A stretch of DNA of 64,000 nt from NCBI GenBank assembly GCA_001792895.1, contig MARA01000004.1, positions 2,294,001 through 2,358,000 of the forward strand, written 5' to 3'. The notes below the pieces were generated by a model. That model ran no database searches, was not told the origin of the DNA, and saw nothing but the letters and a program-made list of their open reading frames with translations. Of this stretch, positions 9,216-20,799 are shown one piece after another. The stretch comes from Lentinus brumalis. Taxonomy: Eukaryota; Basidiomycota; Agaricomycetes; Polyporales; Polyporaceae. Each line of letters starts with the position of its first letter. Position 1 is the stretch's first letter. The position numbers and the translations under genes are program-made.

Positions 9216-12200
9216 ATGAAGACCCCGATGAGCGTCATGACCAACACGGACCTGAACAATGGTGTGTGCTGTCTCTCGAGCCTCTCTTCCCCGGCCCTCA
9301 TGGTCGCACTGCGTAGTTGCCCCCTCGGAAGGCGTGCCCAACGGTGAGCAGGCAGGTGGTTACACGTGTCATTTGCTCACTACGCGTAGACAAACCAGAC
9401 AGACCATCTTTGGTTGAAATTAAGAATGGCAAGCTCGTGATCAAACAGAAATCCCTCTCATTTGAGAAGATGTCGGAGACCATGCAAGGTGCGTAATATT
9501 ATTCACGCGACCCCCGAGGTGGCGGACCCGAACACCCCAATCCAGAGATTGTCAAGTTCCGCGAAATGCTAGAGGAACGGTTGGCGTCGAAACAGCCTCC
9601 CCTGAACGCCATTCCTGAGGAGCACAAGCCGGTTATTGCGAAGCTTGTACACGAGAGGTGCGTGATAGCGTACATGCATACCTGGCTCTCGTGCGATGTA
9701 ATCACCATGTTCTACACGCTATAGCGACAAGACACTGCAGGCACTGTCCAAGCATTTACAGCAGGCGTTGACTCCGGCTGTAGACGAAGACGAGGAGGAA
9801 GACGGAAATACACCGGCGATCCTCCCGCTTGAGACAGTGGAAGAAGCAATCAAAGCTGTTGCGAAGCGTGTCAACTATGGCCTTGATAACCCAGGGGAGG
9901 CTGGAAAGGTTCCCGCTGCGTGGTTGATTTGGCGGTGGGAGGTTTCCGACAACTATCGAGATTGGCTGCCCAAGACTGCAAGAGAGAAGGCGGACAATAG
10001 GTTCAGAGAGAGGCAACAGGTGCGTTATTTGTGCTTTGAGGTCGTGTGTTCATGGGACCCATTCACGGCCAGGCGAAGAGCGACGTGAGAGCACTATTCG
10101 AGTCCCTCCCAGAAGACGAACGAGCAACTATTCTGGGCAGCAAGGGCAATGCCAAACTTCCTGCCAAAGCGAAGAATGGGACGACGGGTATACCCGGGAC
10201 GGCCGTTATAGATCTGAGAGACTCGAAACCCTCCACTGTCGCTTCTGAGCCGACCACTTCCAACAAGGCTTCAGCCAAGGAAACCTCACAACCACCTGAG
10301 AACGAGGTTAGTCTCACCAGGATTCTGATTTAGCGTCAGCCTTGACGTCAGGGCCTTAGGAGAATGCTTCAGAGACGACGGAGAAGAAGTCTGTTGGGCG
10401 ACCGAAGAAACCCTTGGACCCCGAGAAAGCTGCTGAGAAGGCCGCAAAGGTATTTTGACACTTGATTCTTCGATCCACGTTCCTGACCGCTGACGTGCTT
10501 CATAGGAGAAGGAACGTCTGGAGAAGCAGGCTGCGAAGGCTGAGCGCGAGAAGAAAGCGCAGGAAGCGCAGGCCAAGTCACGCTCCATCATGGCAAACTT
10601 CTTCGGCAAGGCCAAGCCCTCTGCAACCGCGTCCCCATCCAAGATCAAGACGGCGAAGGAAAGTGAGACAGGTTCCCCCGGACCTGTACCGTTGCAGTCC
10701 GATTTCCATCGCACATTCCGGCCATTTGCCTTGAAGAAGGATGCTGAGCTCGCTCCTGTAAATTGGTTCCGGGTACGCAGTCGACGGCGACGACATGCCA
10801 GTCGCATTGAAGGAAACGTTATCATCATTGACGACGATGAGGAGGAGGATCAGGCATTGGCTGGGGAGCCGGAAGATGTGGAGATGGTGGATGCACAGCC
10901 GACAAGTGCTCAGAGTGAGTTGCTCGATATCCCCTGCATATATTGCTGCATCTAACCCGGCTTCCAGGTGGACTGCAAGCCATATTGGCTCGACTTCCGC
11001 CGGGACTTAATCCGCCCCGCCGGCCACGACAGCCTACAGGATTCAAGACATACAATCCACTGTCGGTACGTGGACTGATGTCTCAGCTGACTGAGGCCGA
11101 GGTCGCGGGCGACGACTCGGAAGTGCGTCGGCTGCTTGCCATTCTGCGGGACCGTCGGTCAATACCGGCAAAGGTGCTGTCTTTCCACGAGGATGCACGT
11201 CCAGGTTACTTCGGCACATTCACGCGAAACTCACGCGAAATCGGACCTCGCGCCCCCTTCGCCAAGGACCCCGTTCAAGTCGACTATACTTACGACTCAG
11301 GCGAGGAATGGGCAGAGGAGGATGCGGGCGACGCCGACGACGTCGTAGAGGACGCCGAGGACGAGGGTGATGGGGAGGACGAGCCGGACTCCGATCTTGA
11401 CAGCTGGCTGGTAGACGACGACGACATCGAGGATCCCGGAACGCCAATCGAGGATCGGATGGGCTCGCCTGGCTTCCCGGACATTGACCTGCCTCCGCTT
11501 GGGAAAGCTGGGAAGCGGAAAGCCAAAGAGGAGAAGGAGAAGAGCAGCTCCGGGAAGAAGCGGCGAGTGGTCGTGCCTCTGGTACCGTTTACGAAAGGCC
11601 CGGAGTGGGAGACGCACATCGGGCGGTGCACGTACGAGCCGTTCAAGGCGTACCGCATACAACTGTTTAATGGTATGTTCTCGTACTTATCGAAGTCCCT
11701 CCGTTGCTCATGCACCTTGACGTCCTAGATACGCCATTCCCAATCGACCCATTCAAGTTCGTCTCGCAGCTCGTAGAGCAGCAGGCTCCTGCTTCGGGCT
11801 CGGGACAGAGCAACAAGCAGACCGTGGACGGCTTCGCCATCCCTGCGCTGCCTTCACATCTCGCCAAGGGGTCTCCGACGCCGCACCACAGCCTTCTGAC
11901 GCCTAGCTCGAGCTCGAGTTCGAGTTCGAACTTGACTGCGTCCCCAGGTCCAAATGCTAAACGCGGCGCGCCTGCCCCGAAGAATCCGTTCCCGGAGGCG
12001 CACCTTCCACATTTGCTTGCGCGCATAGACGCGCTCGGGACGAGCAGCCTGCAATGCATCGTGGAGACAGTGCATCGTGAATTGCAGGGACATAAGGTGA
12101 AGAAGAACGCGATTGAGGCGAAGGTGCGAGAGGTGGGCGAGAAGTGTAAGGAGAAGAAAGTTTGGGTTGTAAAGCCGGATGTGCGGGTAAGTCTCCAATT

Positions 12201-12267
12201 GCTATGTCGCCGCGACTTTGGACTGACTGCAATCGTGGTTGGAAAGGCGCAGCAGACTTTGTCGTGA
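9216..12267 (+). CDS. CAC1: Chromatin assembly factor 1 large subunit (p150/Cac1)
   Basis: Deposits H3-H4 behind replication forks in complex with PCNA. The N-terminal exons give VEIKNGKLVIKQKSLSF and a helical conserved region (EEAIKAVAKRVNYGLDNPGE, then WRWEVSDNYRDWLP). A KER-type charged coiled coil (KERLEKQAAKAEREKKAQE) leads into R-S-I-M-A-N-F-F, a PIP-box-like PCNA-binding motif with Arg in place of Gln. The diagnostic acidic domain follows: KVLSFHEDARPGYFGTFT, then REIGPRAPFAKDPVQVDYTY, then DSGEEWAEEDAGD. The C-terminal winged-helix region ends EKKVWVVKPDVR plus AQQTLS. About ten exons; a 27-nt micro-exon near 9310-9340 (VAPSEGVPN) is probable but uncertain. MKTPMSVMTNTDLNN is the first in-frame start. 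Confidence 0.9.
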
Positions 12268-12463
12268 GCTCGCCCGCACCCTTCGCTTCTACAGTTTCTG
12301 CCGACAGGCCTGCATTCCCATCGAGTTCCGCGTTGCAATGTATCGTGTAGTATATATCCCTGTTCTGTTATACATGTCCTATGGATACGCTTGAAGATAC
12401 ATGATGGAGAGAAAAGCAGAAGATAATACATAGGGCGATCGCGTGAGTAGCTACCCGCAGGGA

Positions 12464-13330
12464 TTACGAAGTGGCGAGCTTCCACAACAAGCTCGTATAC
12501 TCCGCGTCTGACTTGCTGCGGTCGAATGTGACGCGATGAACGTCTCCGGACTCTGCTCCTGTAAGTGCGACTTGGGTGAGCGAGTGTACTCAAAGCACCA
12601 TCGGTGACTCACGAATAAGGATCTTCAACATTTGGCCGTCCTTGTCCATGACAGGCTCAAATCCGAGGCCCTTGTACATGGCTAGTCGTAGTCTGTGTGA
12701 CGGCAACGTCAAGCGGGGGAGGGGGAGGGGGACCGTTGAATCGCGAACAATGTTGCAGGTCGAAGGAGTACTCACGCGGTGGCATCGAGGTCATGCTCTG
12801 CAGCTGGGTCCGACATCTCCAACGCCCTTGTCTCCTCCTTTAATCTGGTAAGCTCGGCCTCTTTTCCTGCAAGCGCGCCCTCCGCGTCGTTAATGGCTTT
12901 CGCGAGCGAGAGCCTTGTGGCGTCAAGGTCGTTCATCTGCGCAACGTGTTCTTCCGCAGAGGGGATTGTAGGCGGACGGGCAGCAGATATCCGTGCGGCT
13001 TCGAGCACCTTGGCAAGTTCTATTGCATATGGGGCATGTAGAGTATGTGTTTCCGATAGGATAGCGGGGTAATGGGGATGAGCAGTGGGTCGATAACGAA
13101 TGACCGACCACTCACGCTTTAGCTTCACATGTGCCTCGTGCAGCTCCCTCTGTCGCGTCTCATGCGTAATTGCCATTCTCTCCTCCGCCGCCGCGATAGT
13201 GAGATAGTCATCTTCGGGGTCGATGATAGGGACCATCTCCCTTATAGCTTTCCTAGCAAAGCCAAGGTTAAATGACGATTTGGCGGGGTACAAGCTGAGC
13301 GTACACAGCGTCCTTGACGTTGATTGACAT
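12464..13330 (-). CDS. SPC24: Kinetochore protein Spc24
   Basis: Subunit of the NDC80 complex; with Spc25 it anchors the microtubule-binding arm to the inner kinetochore. Exon 1 MSINVKDAV joins KAIREMVPIIDPEDDYLTIA across an intron. A coiled coil follows (HETRQRELHEAHVKLKREW, then LVDATRLSLAKAINDAEGALAG-like heptads). The C-terminal globular head is LRLAMYKGLGFEPVMDKDGQ then MLKILIR, joined to SGDVHRVTFDRSKSDAEYTS and ending LLWKLATS. The head's LYxGLGFxP and FDRSKSD-type motifs are characteristic of fungal Spc24. About 200 residues, normal length. Its partner NDC80 lies 44 kb away in this window. Confidence 0.88.
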
Positions 13331-13525
13331 CTTGTACCCGATTCGCTTGGTTGGAGACAGGCTCGGAAGGTGGAGGTCGGGAGGTACTACGGCGTCGCGT
13401 CGCGACCAGAGACACAGCTGTGACGCATTTAAACCACGATCACATGATAAATGTCACACCCGCTCGTCTGTATTTAGCAAGTTAGAAGTAAGCTGATTAT
13501 TGTGACTCTCAGAGGTACGTTGTAT

Positions 13526-14017
13526 CTAAAAATGTCGTGTATCATACATCCTCTGCAAGCCACAACGGCGAACTACTGCCGGTGGATGCAACGCAGTAGC
13601 AAGAGCGAACACCGACTGTGGAAGCGCCGAGGGAGTGATAGCGGCTCTTGCGGAGCACATCTATCAAGCAATACTTGGTATAGAGTTACCCGGAAGATGT
13701 TGTGGACGAGACGCCCCTATCGATGCGATTCAGACCGTCGTTCTTTTTGCTACACGCGCTGGCTAAGAGTAAGTAGGTACTTGCGCGGCGCGAAGAGCGA
13801 GTGACAGACGACTTACCAAACTGCTCAGGTACCGAGTCCGCCAGCGTACATGACCGGCCTGAACGATGCGGGGCTACCGCAGCTACCGTCGTACCGATAC
13901 ATTGTGCAATAACCCTTGACGACGACAGTAAGCAGGACCATATGATGAAGAGACCGGAATCGGAAAGGGCAGAGGTGCATCGTCTAACTCACCTATGCGC
14001 ACATTGAGGACGGACAT
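13526..14017 (-). CDS. Unresolved short multi-exon gene
   Basis: I do not recognise a product. On the minus strand MSVLNVRIG is followed by a GTGAGT donor, and further GT-AG pairs can be found (for example GTAAGTCGTC...CTCTTAG at about 13820-13767), giving either a short basic product or, with other choices, a product ending RRCGLQRMYDTRHF. The plus strand of the same interval also shows a GT-AG pair leading to YMTGLNDAGLPQLPSYRYIV and a stop. Strand and exon structure are therefore open. Confidence 0.25.
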
Positions 14018-14245
14018 TTTGAACCTTCCGGAGCACCGACAGACCGTGAAGAGTCTCGAAATGTGGCGTGGCTCTTGAGCTTGAATGACGCTAGCCGCTA
14101 GCCGCAGCACGCCAAGCATCGTGTTTTAGTCGGCTCGTGTGGGAGGGGAGGCAGAGATGAGGTAGCTAGTGCCGTGATGATGATGAGTCGCCAGCCTCGA
14201 ACTCCCTCAGGCGTCTCACAACCCGTCCCATTTGAGGCCATGTGC

Positions 14246-14660
14246 CTATTCAATTTGCGTATCGCTGATGAAAATAACGACCGACACTTGCCCGTACTTA
14301 TCAGCAGTTTGAATTGTCGCTTCCTGAGGTTCAGAAGACATACGATGACTCGCAGGTGCCCACAGTATGAAAGTATTCCCAGCGGTACAAGCCCTGCCTT
14401 GCACAGGAGCCTTCTCCCGTATATTGTCCAGGCAAAGCATCAGCCTCACTGAGGATGAATGGCTCTCCCTAACTAATGTGTTGACTGCCAGACTGTCAGA
14501 CTGTCAGCAGCATACGTGCGCGGCCGGTATCATTGAGGAATTGCTTTCGAGTCGCTGTGGGTTCCTTGACGGAGAGGCTAGGCAGCCGTTGCATACTACG
14601 GCTTTACGTGAAGGATCCAAGATGGACGTCCGGGCATAGTGGGCACGCAAGGGTATGAGA
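14246..14660 (-). pseudogene. Decayed zinc-cluster family copy
   Basis: The minus strand reads LDPSRKAVVCNGCLASPS, closely matching the first exon of the intact copy at 38.5 kb (YGPSRRAACNACAARK), including the C-x2-C pair. The next stretch has MLCLDNIREKAPVQGRACTAG, which resembles the second half of a cluster with its fifth cysteine replaced by Gly. Stops and missing cysteines suggest a relic rather than a working gene. Confidence 0.35.
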
Positions 14661-15609
14661 GACGACGTGGACGGGACGGAGTTGGAAGCGCCGGCATCGA
14701 ACTGTGGCCAAGTTGGTCTAGCCGCCCGACCAAGTTCGTGAATCAACAGTAAGTAACGTAATGTTGTGTACCGTCTACAACCTCCCATTCCCTCCTCCCG
14801 TGAGACTTGATCCTCGTACCACGTCAGCTCTTTCAGTATCGACCGCTGTGCTCTTGTCTTAACTGGGAATTCCTCGCAGTACTGGGAAAAGGAAACACCT
14901 CAGGTCGAGCACACCCAACGGCCGTCGGCGACGGCGGGAGCAAGAGTAGCTGTGACGATGGAAGTATACTTACTCGGCCCGTCGCGGGAGCGGTGTTCAG
15001 GTTCGAATAGAGGTACGCCCTATAGTAACCATCAATATCGGACTTTCCCGCTCACATGCATCCGCCGTTCGGAGCAGGCCAGTCTCACTCGGAAGCACTT
15101 ATACATACATTACACACTCCCGAACTCACTCCCGCTGTTGACAAGCAACTGCTGGAGCCCGGTGTGATTCTTCAGCAGGGTCCGAGCCTAGCTTCAGGTA
15201 TGCCTGGAAAAACGGCTCCGCCTCATTCTAGCAATGCATCCTCCCCAGCGGGAATTGCGTCGTTGCGAAGACACTCATTCGACGACCCCATTCCCTTAAC
15301 AGGGGCTCGAGCTCAAGAGGCGTGAATTGTGGAGAGCATGTAAGCGAGCACGCAAGCCTGAATTATAGTATCTCCTGCCTCAACGATCGTGCATTGGGTC
15401 AACGGGGGATGGGTACATGGGTCGAGTAGCATATGAAGTGTCGGACTCGGGTAAGCAATGGAATTACTGAGTCAAACATCGAGTCGCGGGGAATCAGACG
15501 GTATATGTAGTAGGATGCCTGCCGCCATGTCAAGGTTAATTGATTATCGAAGTAGACGACGGAGGAATAGCGCACCAAGAAGTACTTGTTTACCTACGAG
15601 GGCGGATTT

Positions 15610-16849
15610 TCAGGCCTCAGGAGAAGGCGCGAAACATATTAACCAGTGGCGGCTGGGGCTGTGCGGATTCAAGCTAGCCGGGGTGGAACTGGAGGCGTCG
15701 TCGGCGGCGGACCGATCAAGAGCGACGGACGGCGGAGCTAGCACACTATCATTAGGCTCAGCGACGGGGATTACTGAGCCAGGATGGTGGATGGGTATCA
15801 ACGGAAGGGGGATGCATGAGCACTGGGAATACATGAGAAGCAAGAGGACTGACTGGGGACTGTGCTCAGTCTAGCAGCACTCAACACGGGAACGAAGGGC
15901 TCCGCCGCAGTGACAGGTCCTACGTCAGCTTGAACGCCCTCGAAGGTGTCCGCAACAGTCAAGGGTCCGGCGTGTTCATGCATATCTTCGGGGGCTTCCG
16001 TCGTGCTTGTGGAATCAGGGTTCGCATCTGCACCGGCCTGGGGCTCGTCGGCGGTGTTGACTTCGCGTACGCAAAGATACGAAAGCATCCCACATGTCAG
16101 CATTCATATGTGACATGAGTGCGCAGGACACCGTGACGATTACCTGTGGCGAACGAGCAGATGTAGCCGAAACTCACACACACGGAGCAGCCGCCACCCT
16201 GCCGATTCCCGTCGCATCGCACCTTCGCGTTTTTACTCATGACGTCGTCCACAGCTGCCAGGTAGACATCGCCCGACAACGTCGCCACTGGGGATAGGAC
16301 GCCGTTCTGTTCATCGTCCGTGGGAGCTGAGCTCGAAGGCACGGTGGAGGCACGGGCTACAGTGTGAGCCTGGTTGGCGGCAGGGCCCTCGTCTATGCAT
16401 AGACGGGAAGGCATCATCATGACTGTATGTCAGCAACCGCCTCTGACACGAGCGTCCTAAGGAAACCCTCACCGACGACAAATGAACAATCAACGTTGAG
16501 GTCAACACACCTCGAGCAGGCTGGGCCCTGTCCGCTCTCCTCACAGCGTAACTTGTCTCGCTTGCTGCGAGAATGGTCAGTGCTGAGTACTACTGGACAA
16601 GAGAGTAGCTCAGGCTCACCACAATGCACACGCCTTCTTGCAACGTTTCCTGCCTGGCGCTGGCCGGACACAAGGCCGCTCCTTGGCGGCGCATTCCTTG
16701 CATGCCTCCTGGCCAAGGACGTCCTCGCATTTGACTAAACCAATATGGAGATCGTCGGCATCAGAGACAAAGTTTGGCCGACAGACTCGGTGAGACGCAC
16801 GTTTACGCCGCGAGCAGCCGGTACACGCAGCCTTCCCGCCGGGAGCCAT
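15610..16849 (-). CDS. Small protein with two Zn(II)2Cys6 clusters plus a third half-cluster
   Basis: Exons splice to MAPGGKAACTGCSRRK | LKCEDVLGQEACKECAAKER..., a perfect C-x2-C-x6-C-x8-C-x2-C-x6-C cluster. A second perfect cluster is C-A-L-C | KRDKLRC-EESGQGPA-C-SR-C-VDLNVD-C, with an intron splitting its second cysteine codon (TG|C). A linker rich in Ser, Thr and Pro follows, then AKVRCDGNRQGGGCSVCVSF, a third cluster lacking its first C-x2-C. A Pro/Ala-rich tail spliced over a 64-nt intron ends SRHWLICFAPSPEA. GAL4-type clusters bind two zinc ions and contact DNA; no fungal transcription-factor middle domain is present. A TATTTAA sits about 80 bp upstream. DNA binding and regulation are inferred. 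Confidence 0.72.
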
Positions 16850-16943
16850 TGCGAGTGGAAGGCAAGCCAGCGAGAGAGAGGGAGGAAGTGAGGGGTATGA
16901 GAGAGCTCGGTCTTGACGTGGAGGGCTTAAATACTCCTGAGAA

Positions 16944-16956
16944 GGGGGGGGGGGGG
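16944..16956. repeat. G13 homopolymer upstream of the 16.8 kb zinc-cluster gene
   Basis: Thirteen consecutive G residues (C on the coding strand of the neighbouring gene) lie about 95 bp before its start and next to a TATTTAA. A length-variable tract this close to a promoter could affect expression, but it is also a likely spot for sequencing error. Confidence 0.6.
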
Positions 16957-17584
16957 TGACGAACGAGGTGGCAGCAAATTCTGCGGCAAACAAACCTTTT
17001 GCGGCGATTACGGCTCTGACCGGATCTGCGGGTGACCAACTCGGCCAAGCGTCCTACCAAATGGGCGAACGTATCTTGCGGAATCTAGTCTGTGTACATT
17101 GCGCTATCAGCGCCGGGGTTCTCTTGACATGGCACATTCATGCGCCGTTTCTTCTGAAGGAACCGATCGCGCGGGACCCAGGGTCCAAGGGCGTCTTCTT
17201 CGCCCTTCTTTGGACCGCCGCAACTGGTGCCATACGGGAGCGAGGCTGCACAGGGACCTCCGTGATTGCGGCGCTTCCCGACGTTCCGGCGAGGTGAATA
17301 TGTGGCATTTCTTTTGAGAACAATAATACAGGCGCTACGCAGGAGGCGATGTCGCCTGCATCGCATCGTACTGGATGAATTGCTGGGTCTGCTTCATTGT
17401 ACTCGAATAGACAGAGGGAGCGTGGGCTCCCGCAGAAAATTGCATTGTAAGGGCATTGAGTAGCCTCGCTACAGCGTCGACGAGACGACCCTGACATACA
17501 GTCCATGTGTCAGTACGCTCGTTGTCCGGCCAGGTTGAGAGGAGCCTCGATCGAATATGGTGATTGCGCTGCAGCAGCTGTACG

Positions 17585-18780
17585 TCATTTTAGCATGACG
17601 GGTATAGAGAGAGCATCGGAGCACCCGAAAAACTGGTCGGACCGTCCACAATCATTACGTGGGTGTGGAGGATGAACATGAAACGCGTCGTGCCAGAAAC
17701 ACTTACGTCTCGTTGCGGGGTTGGCAGCGCGCTGCAACGCGCCGAGGTCGACTCCGCGACTTTGTATCGGCGGCATCGCGGCTCTCGGCGGCACTCACGG
17801 ACGAGAAGTTGAGAAGGGACGCCATAGCCACGTACCGTTTGGCCATACTCGGTGTCTCAGACACACCACATGTTCGGATCTGGCGGCAAGCCTCCGCCGG
17901 TCCCTCCAGGCTCCATCAGTAACCTCCGCCTCGATCCTGTGGCTTGCATAAGTGTATCTGGATCTTGCTCTCGCGCCGCGACCTCGAGCTGAGTGCGCAC
18001 TGTGTGCTCGACCAGGGACACTTTGGCCATTTGCCCGACGGTGCTTCTGCCCGGGACCTGTTCGCTTTGCACGTCAACTGTCAGCATAATCGAGGTCCAA
18101 AACAGAAGATCGCTCTGCAACTGCGTTGAATGGCCACTGATGGGGAGGCCAGCCTGTGCTAAAGATATCCGCCGAAAGGATGATATGAACGGTGAGAAGT
18201 CGAGCTGCAGGAAGCAGGAAGGGCAGGCCGTCAATATATCAATGAATGGAAGGCATCCCATTGTGTGGAGGAGACAATAGGAGCACGGCGTCGTGCCTCC
18301 TGAGAGGACAATGGGAGATGCGAAGCAACTGGCGATCCGAGTGACGAGGGACGAGTAAGGGGCAGCTCAGGTCGCGCCTCGGTCGTCTCAGGCGTGGCCC
18401 CAACTGACGTCCCCGCCTACTTACCCGGAAGCCGTCAGGTTAGGCGTGGAGGGTCCCGTATTGTCGCCGCTCACTCATCACTCCGAGCACGCTGCGTGTG
18501 TCTTGCAACAGACGGGCGGTGGATCGATTGTGCCAGTGACTCAGATTCTGCCGGGACAATCCGCGACATGGGTGAGAAGGGACCATGTAGAGTTCCCAAC
18601 GGGCGCGCAATCCCCGCAAAAAGAAGGCAGAGTCATCCTATCCAACGTCGAGCACCTGACGCCGTGTATGTCATGCGTACCTTTTCCTTCACCGCGCCGC
18701 CCGTGAGCGTTCCTGGCTGCGCTCACTCTTCTGGGCTATCTGTCGGAACAAGAAGGAGGGCCTTCGATAGCCACGGCGGC
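17585..18780 (-). pseudogene. Decayed zinc-cluster family copy or copies
   Basis: The minus strand contains FCGDCAPVGNSTW preceded by VRC, and upstream VSAARNAHGRRGEGK with an adjacent GTACGC donor. This resembles the first cluster of the family with cysteines changed to Arg and His. Lower down, GGTTPCSYCLLHTMGCLPF matches the second half of a cluster (C-x2-C-x6-C) and runs on into a 134-residue open frame (17857-18261) ending PPDPNMWCV. I cannot splice these into one intact protein, so a broken copy is the better reading. Confidence 0.38.
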
Positions 18781-18989
18781 TCGGGCTGGGGCTGAATGTG
18801 AAGGATTGCACGCAGCCAATGAAATTCGTCAGCCGTACCAGCTGCATAACGACGAGGTACTCACACGCCTGCGTTCTGTAGCCTCCTCCCACCGTCCGAC
18901 AGCTTCCGAAGTTCCGAAGCACTTCGGCAACCGTTTCTCGCGAGGACTTGGGTATGGGTATATTGACCACGTATATGATACAGGGCATT

Positions 18990-20799
18990 GACGGATGAGG
19001 AGACGAGTTGATTCTCGTGCCGGCGAGCGAGTCCAGGGACTAAGTAGTGGAGGTCAAAGGGCAAGCACGCCAAAGATCACGCTCAAGACGGGCGGGCGGG
19101 CGCACTGCCCGCGAAAGTCGGAGTCGATACAGACGTCCACCACGTGGCTCGGCTGATCGGGGTTTCTTAGACGCGCTTCGCCTGTTGTCCTCTGTCCGCG
19201 TTCTCATCAGAATCATACTGGGACCCTCATGCTGGCTGAGTATTTACTCCAGATCCGTTATACAGGAGATCCTGTTCATCGAAGTGGTTACTGATGCTCC
19301 AGGTGAGAGTCTCCCATATCACACCGTGTACCTGTGTCATTGACTTGTCACACACTGGCATCCTCGAGTAGACTGAGAGTGCACACTGTAGATTCCAGAG
19401 GCATGGACATGCATGGGACATTGCAAGGAGATCTTTCATTTCTTGGCTTTTGGGCCTAAGCGCCCTCGAAAGCAAAGGAAATGATAGACCTCCCAAGGAT
19501 TTCCCATGCATGTCCTGGCCTTTAATACCTGGGCATGTACGTCGTGCGCAGTTGCCAGTTTGGTCCTCGAACTTCAAGTTGTTCATTGGTGCGTGGGCAA
19601 GGACAGCTATACACCATGAGCGGCGCCCATTGGAGGTCCTGTCGCGGTCAGTTCCAAATGCTTCGATTCATCGCGCCAAATATTACTGGCTTCTAGGCCC
19701 GTACTTGACGTCGTTGCCCTAGATCCGCTACAACCAAATATGATCTGGGCCCAAAATCCGCCTTCCGAACTTCTAACAGCGCAAGAGGGTCCAAGATGCT
19801 GTGATCCCCCTCAGGGTTCTGGCAGTGGTACGACACTCGGTCGTGACTGCTGATGAACTCGGGCAGAAGGACACACCACCCACATACACCGCGTGCTACG
19901 CGATTGGGCGAAGGTCCGCAGCAAGCCCAGAGACCCCGACCAGGCAGTACCATGGTGGTGTGAGTCACATCGCGCTGAACAGGCAATCCGTATACCGTCG
20001 TGTACTCTGTTGGTGAATTCTTTTACGTGTACCTCCCTCATCGCGCCTTCTCGCGCCAAATATAACCCGACGCGTTCCTCGAATGCCCGCCTTTCTGAAT
20101 GCAGTGGCCAGGCCCAGCCGCCACTCGAGCCTGCGCGCGGGAGTCGCTAGACGCGGCTTTCTACGAAGCACCCGATGCAGTGCGATGCACATCGCGCTGG
20201 AGTCCGTAAGCGAGAGCGAGGTTAGCCTATGTCGTTGTTCGTCGGCAGCCCGAACCTGCGCAGCAGCATTCCAGGCGGCCAAGCACAAGGGAACAACGTT
20301 CAAGCATCAAAGTCTGTGGGCGTTCGATCGGTCACGAGTACTTGACGCCGCCGGAAACGCACATGTACGGACCGAGCCCGCGGACGGGGCAAGAACAATG
20401 CTCTGAGAGGCAGCCGTGTATGGTTGTGTCTTTGTCAGGCGGGCACGCTGCGCCAATCTTGATGCGCTTCAAGCGATCGACGAGCATCAGCGCACATCGA
20501 TCGTCGCGGAGCTATCAACACAGAGAACAATGGAAAACAATGACCAGGATGGCAGGACAATTAGATCAACACAAAATGGACGGGAGCAAACACGGTAACA
20601 TATGTATGTATAGCTACAACGGGCAAAGCGAGGACTATTACTGACTAGTTATGTAGAACGACGGCGGAGTGGTGGGTGCTGGTGCAATACAGCGAGAACT
20701 ACTGTAGAAGGGACGTGTGGGCCAGCCAGATGAGGGCGTGTATGTAACCATGAACTATCCAAAGACGAACGGAGTATGATAGAAAATGAAAGAACGAGC
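18990..20799. other. Gene-poor spacer containing a long imperfect inverted repeat
   Basis: No reading frame with family similarity or consistent splice structure was found. The one clear structure is the inverted repeat at 19405-19515, listed separately. Confidence 0.4.
19405..19515. repeat. Imperfect inverted repeat, long hairpin
   Basis: GGACATGCATGGGA (19405-19418) is matched exactly by TCCCATGCATGTCC (19502-19515). Pairing continues inward with few mismatches (GGAGATCTTTCATTTC against the complement of its partner, 14 of 16 identical). Weaker matching extends outward to ACTGGCA/TGCCAGT near 19350 and 19555. It could be a MITE-like element remnant or an RNA hairpin. I could not identify target-site duplications. 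Confidence 0.6.

Noticed and set aside
11667..12593. 308-codon minus-strand frame
   Set aside because: Antisense shadow of the CAF-1 3' exons; the plus strand carries the conserved domain.
14695..14752. tRNA-like A box (TGGCCAAGTTGG) with a weak B-box-like GTTCGTGAATC
   Set aside because: The flanks do not form an acceptor stem or anticodon arm, and the B box does not match GGTTCGAATCC.
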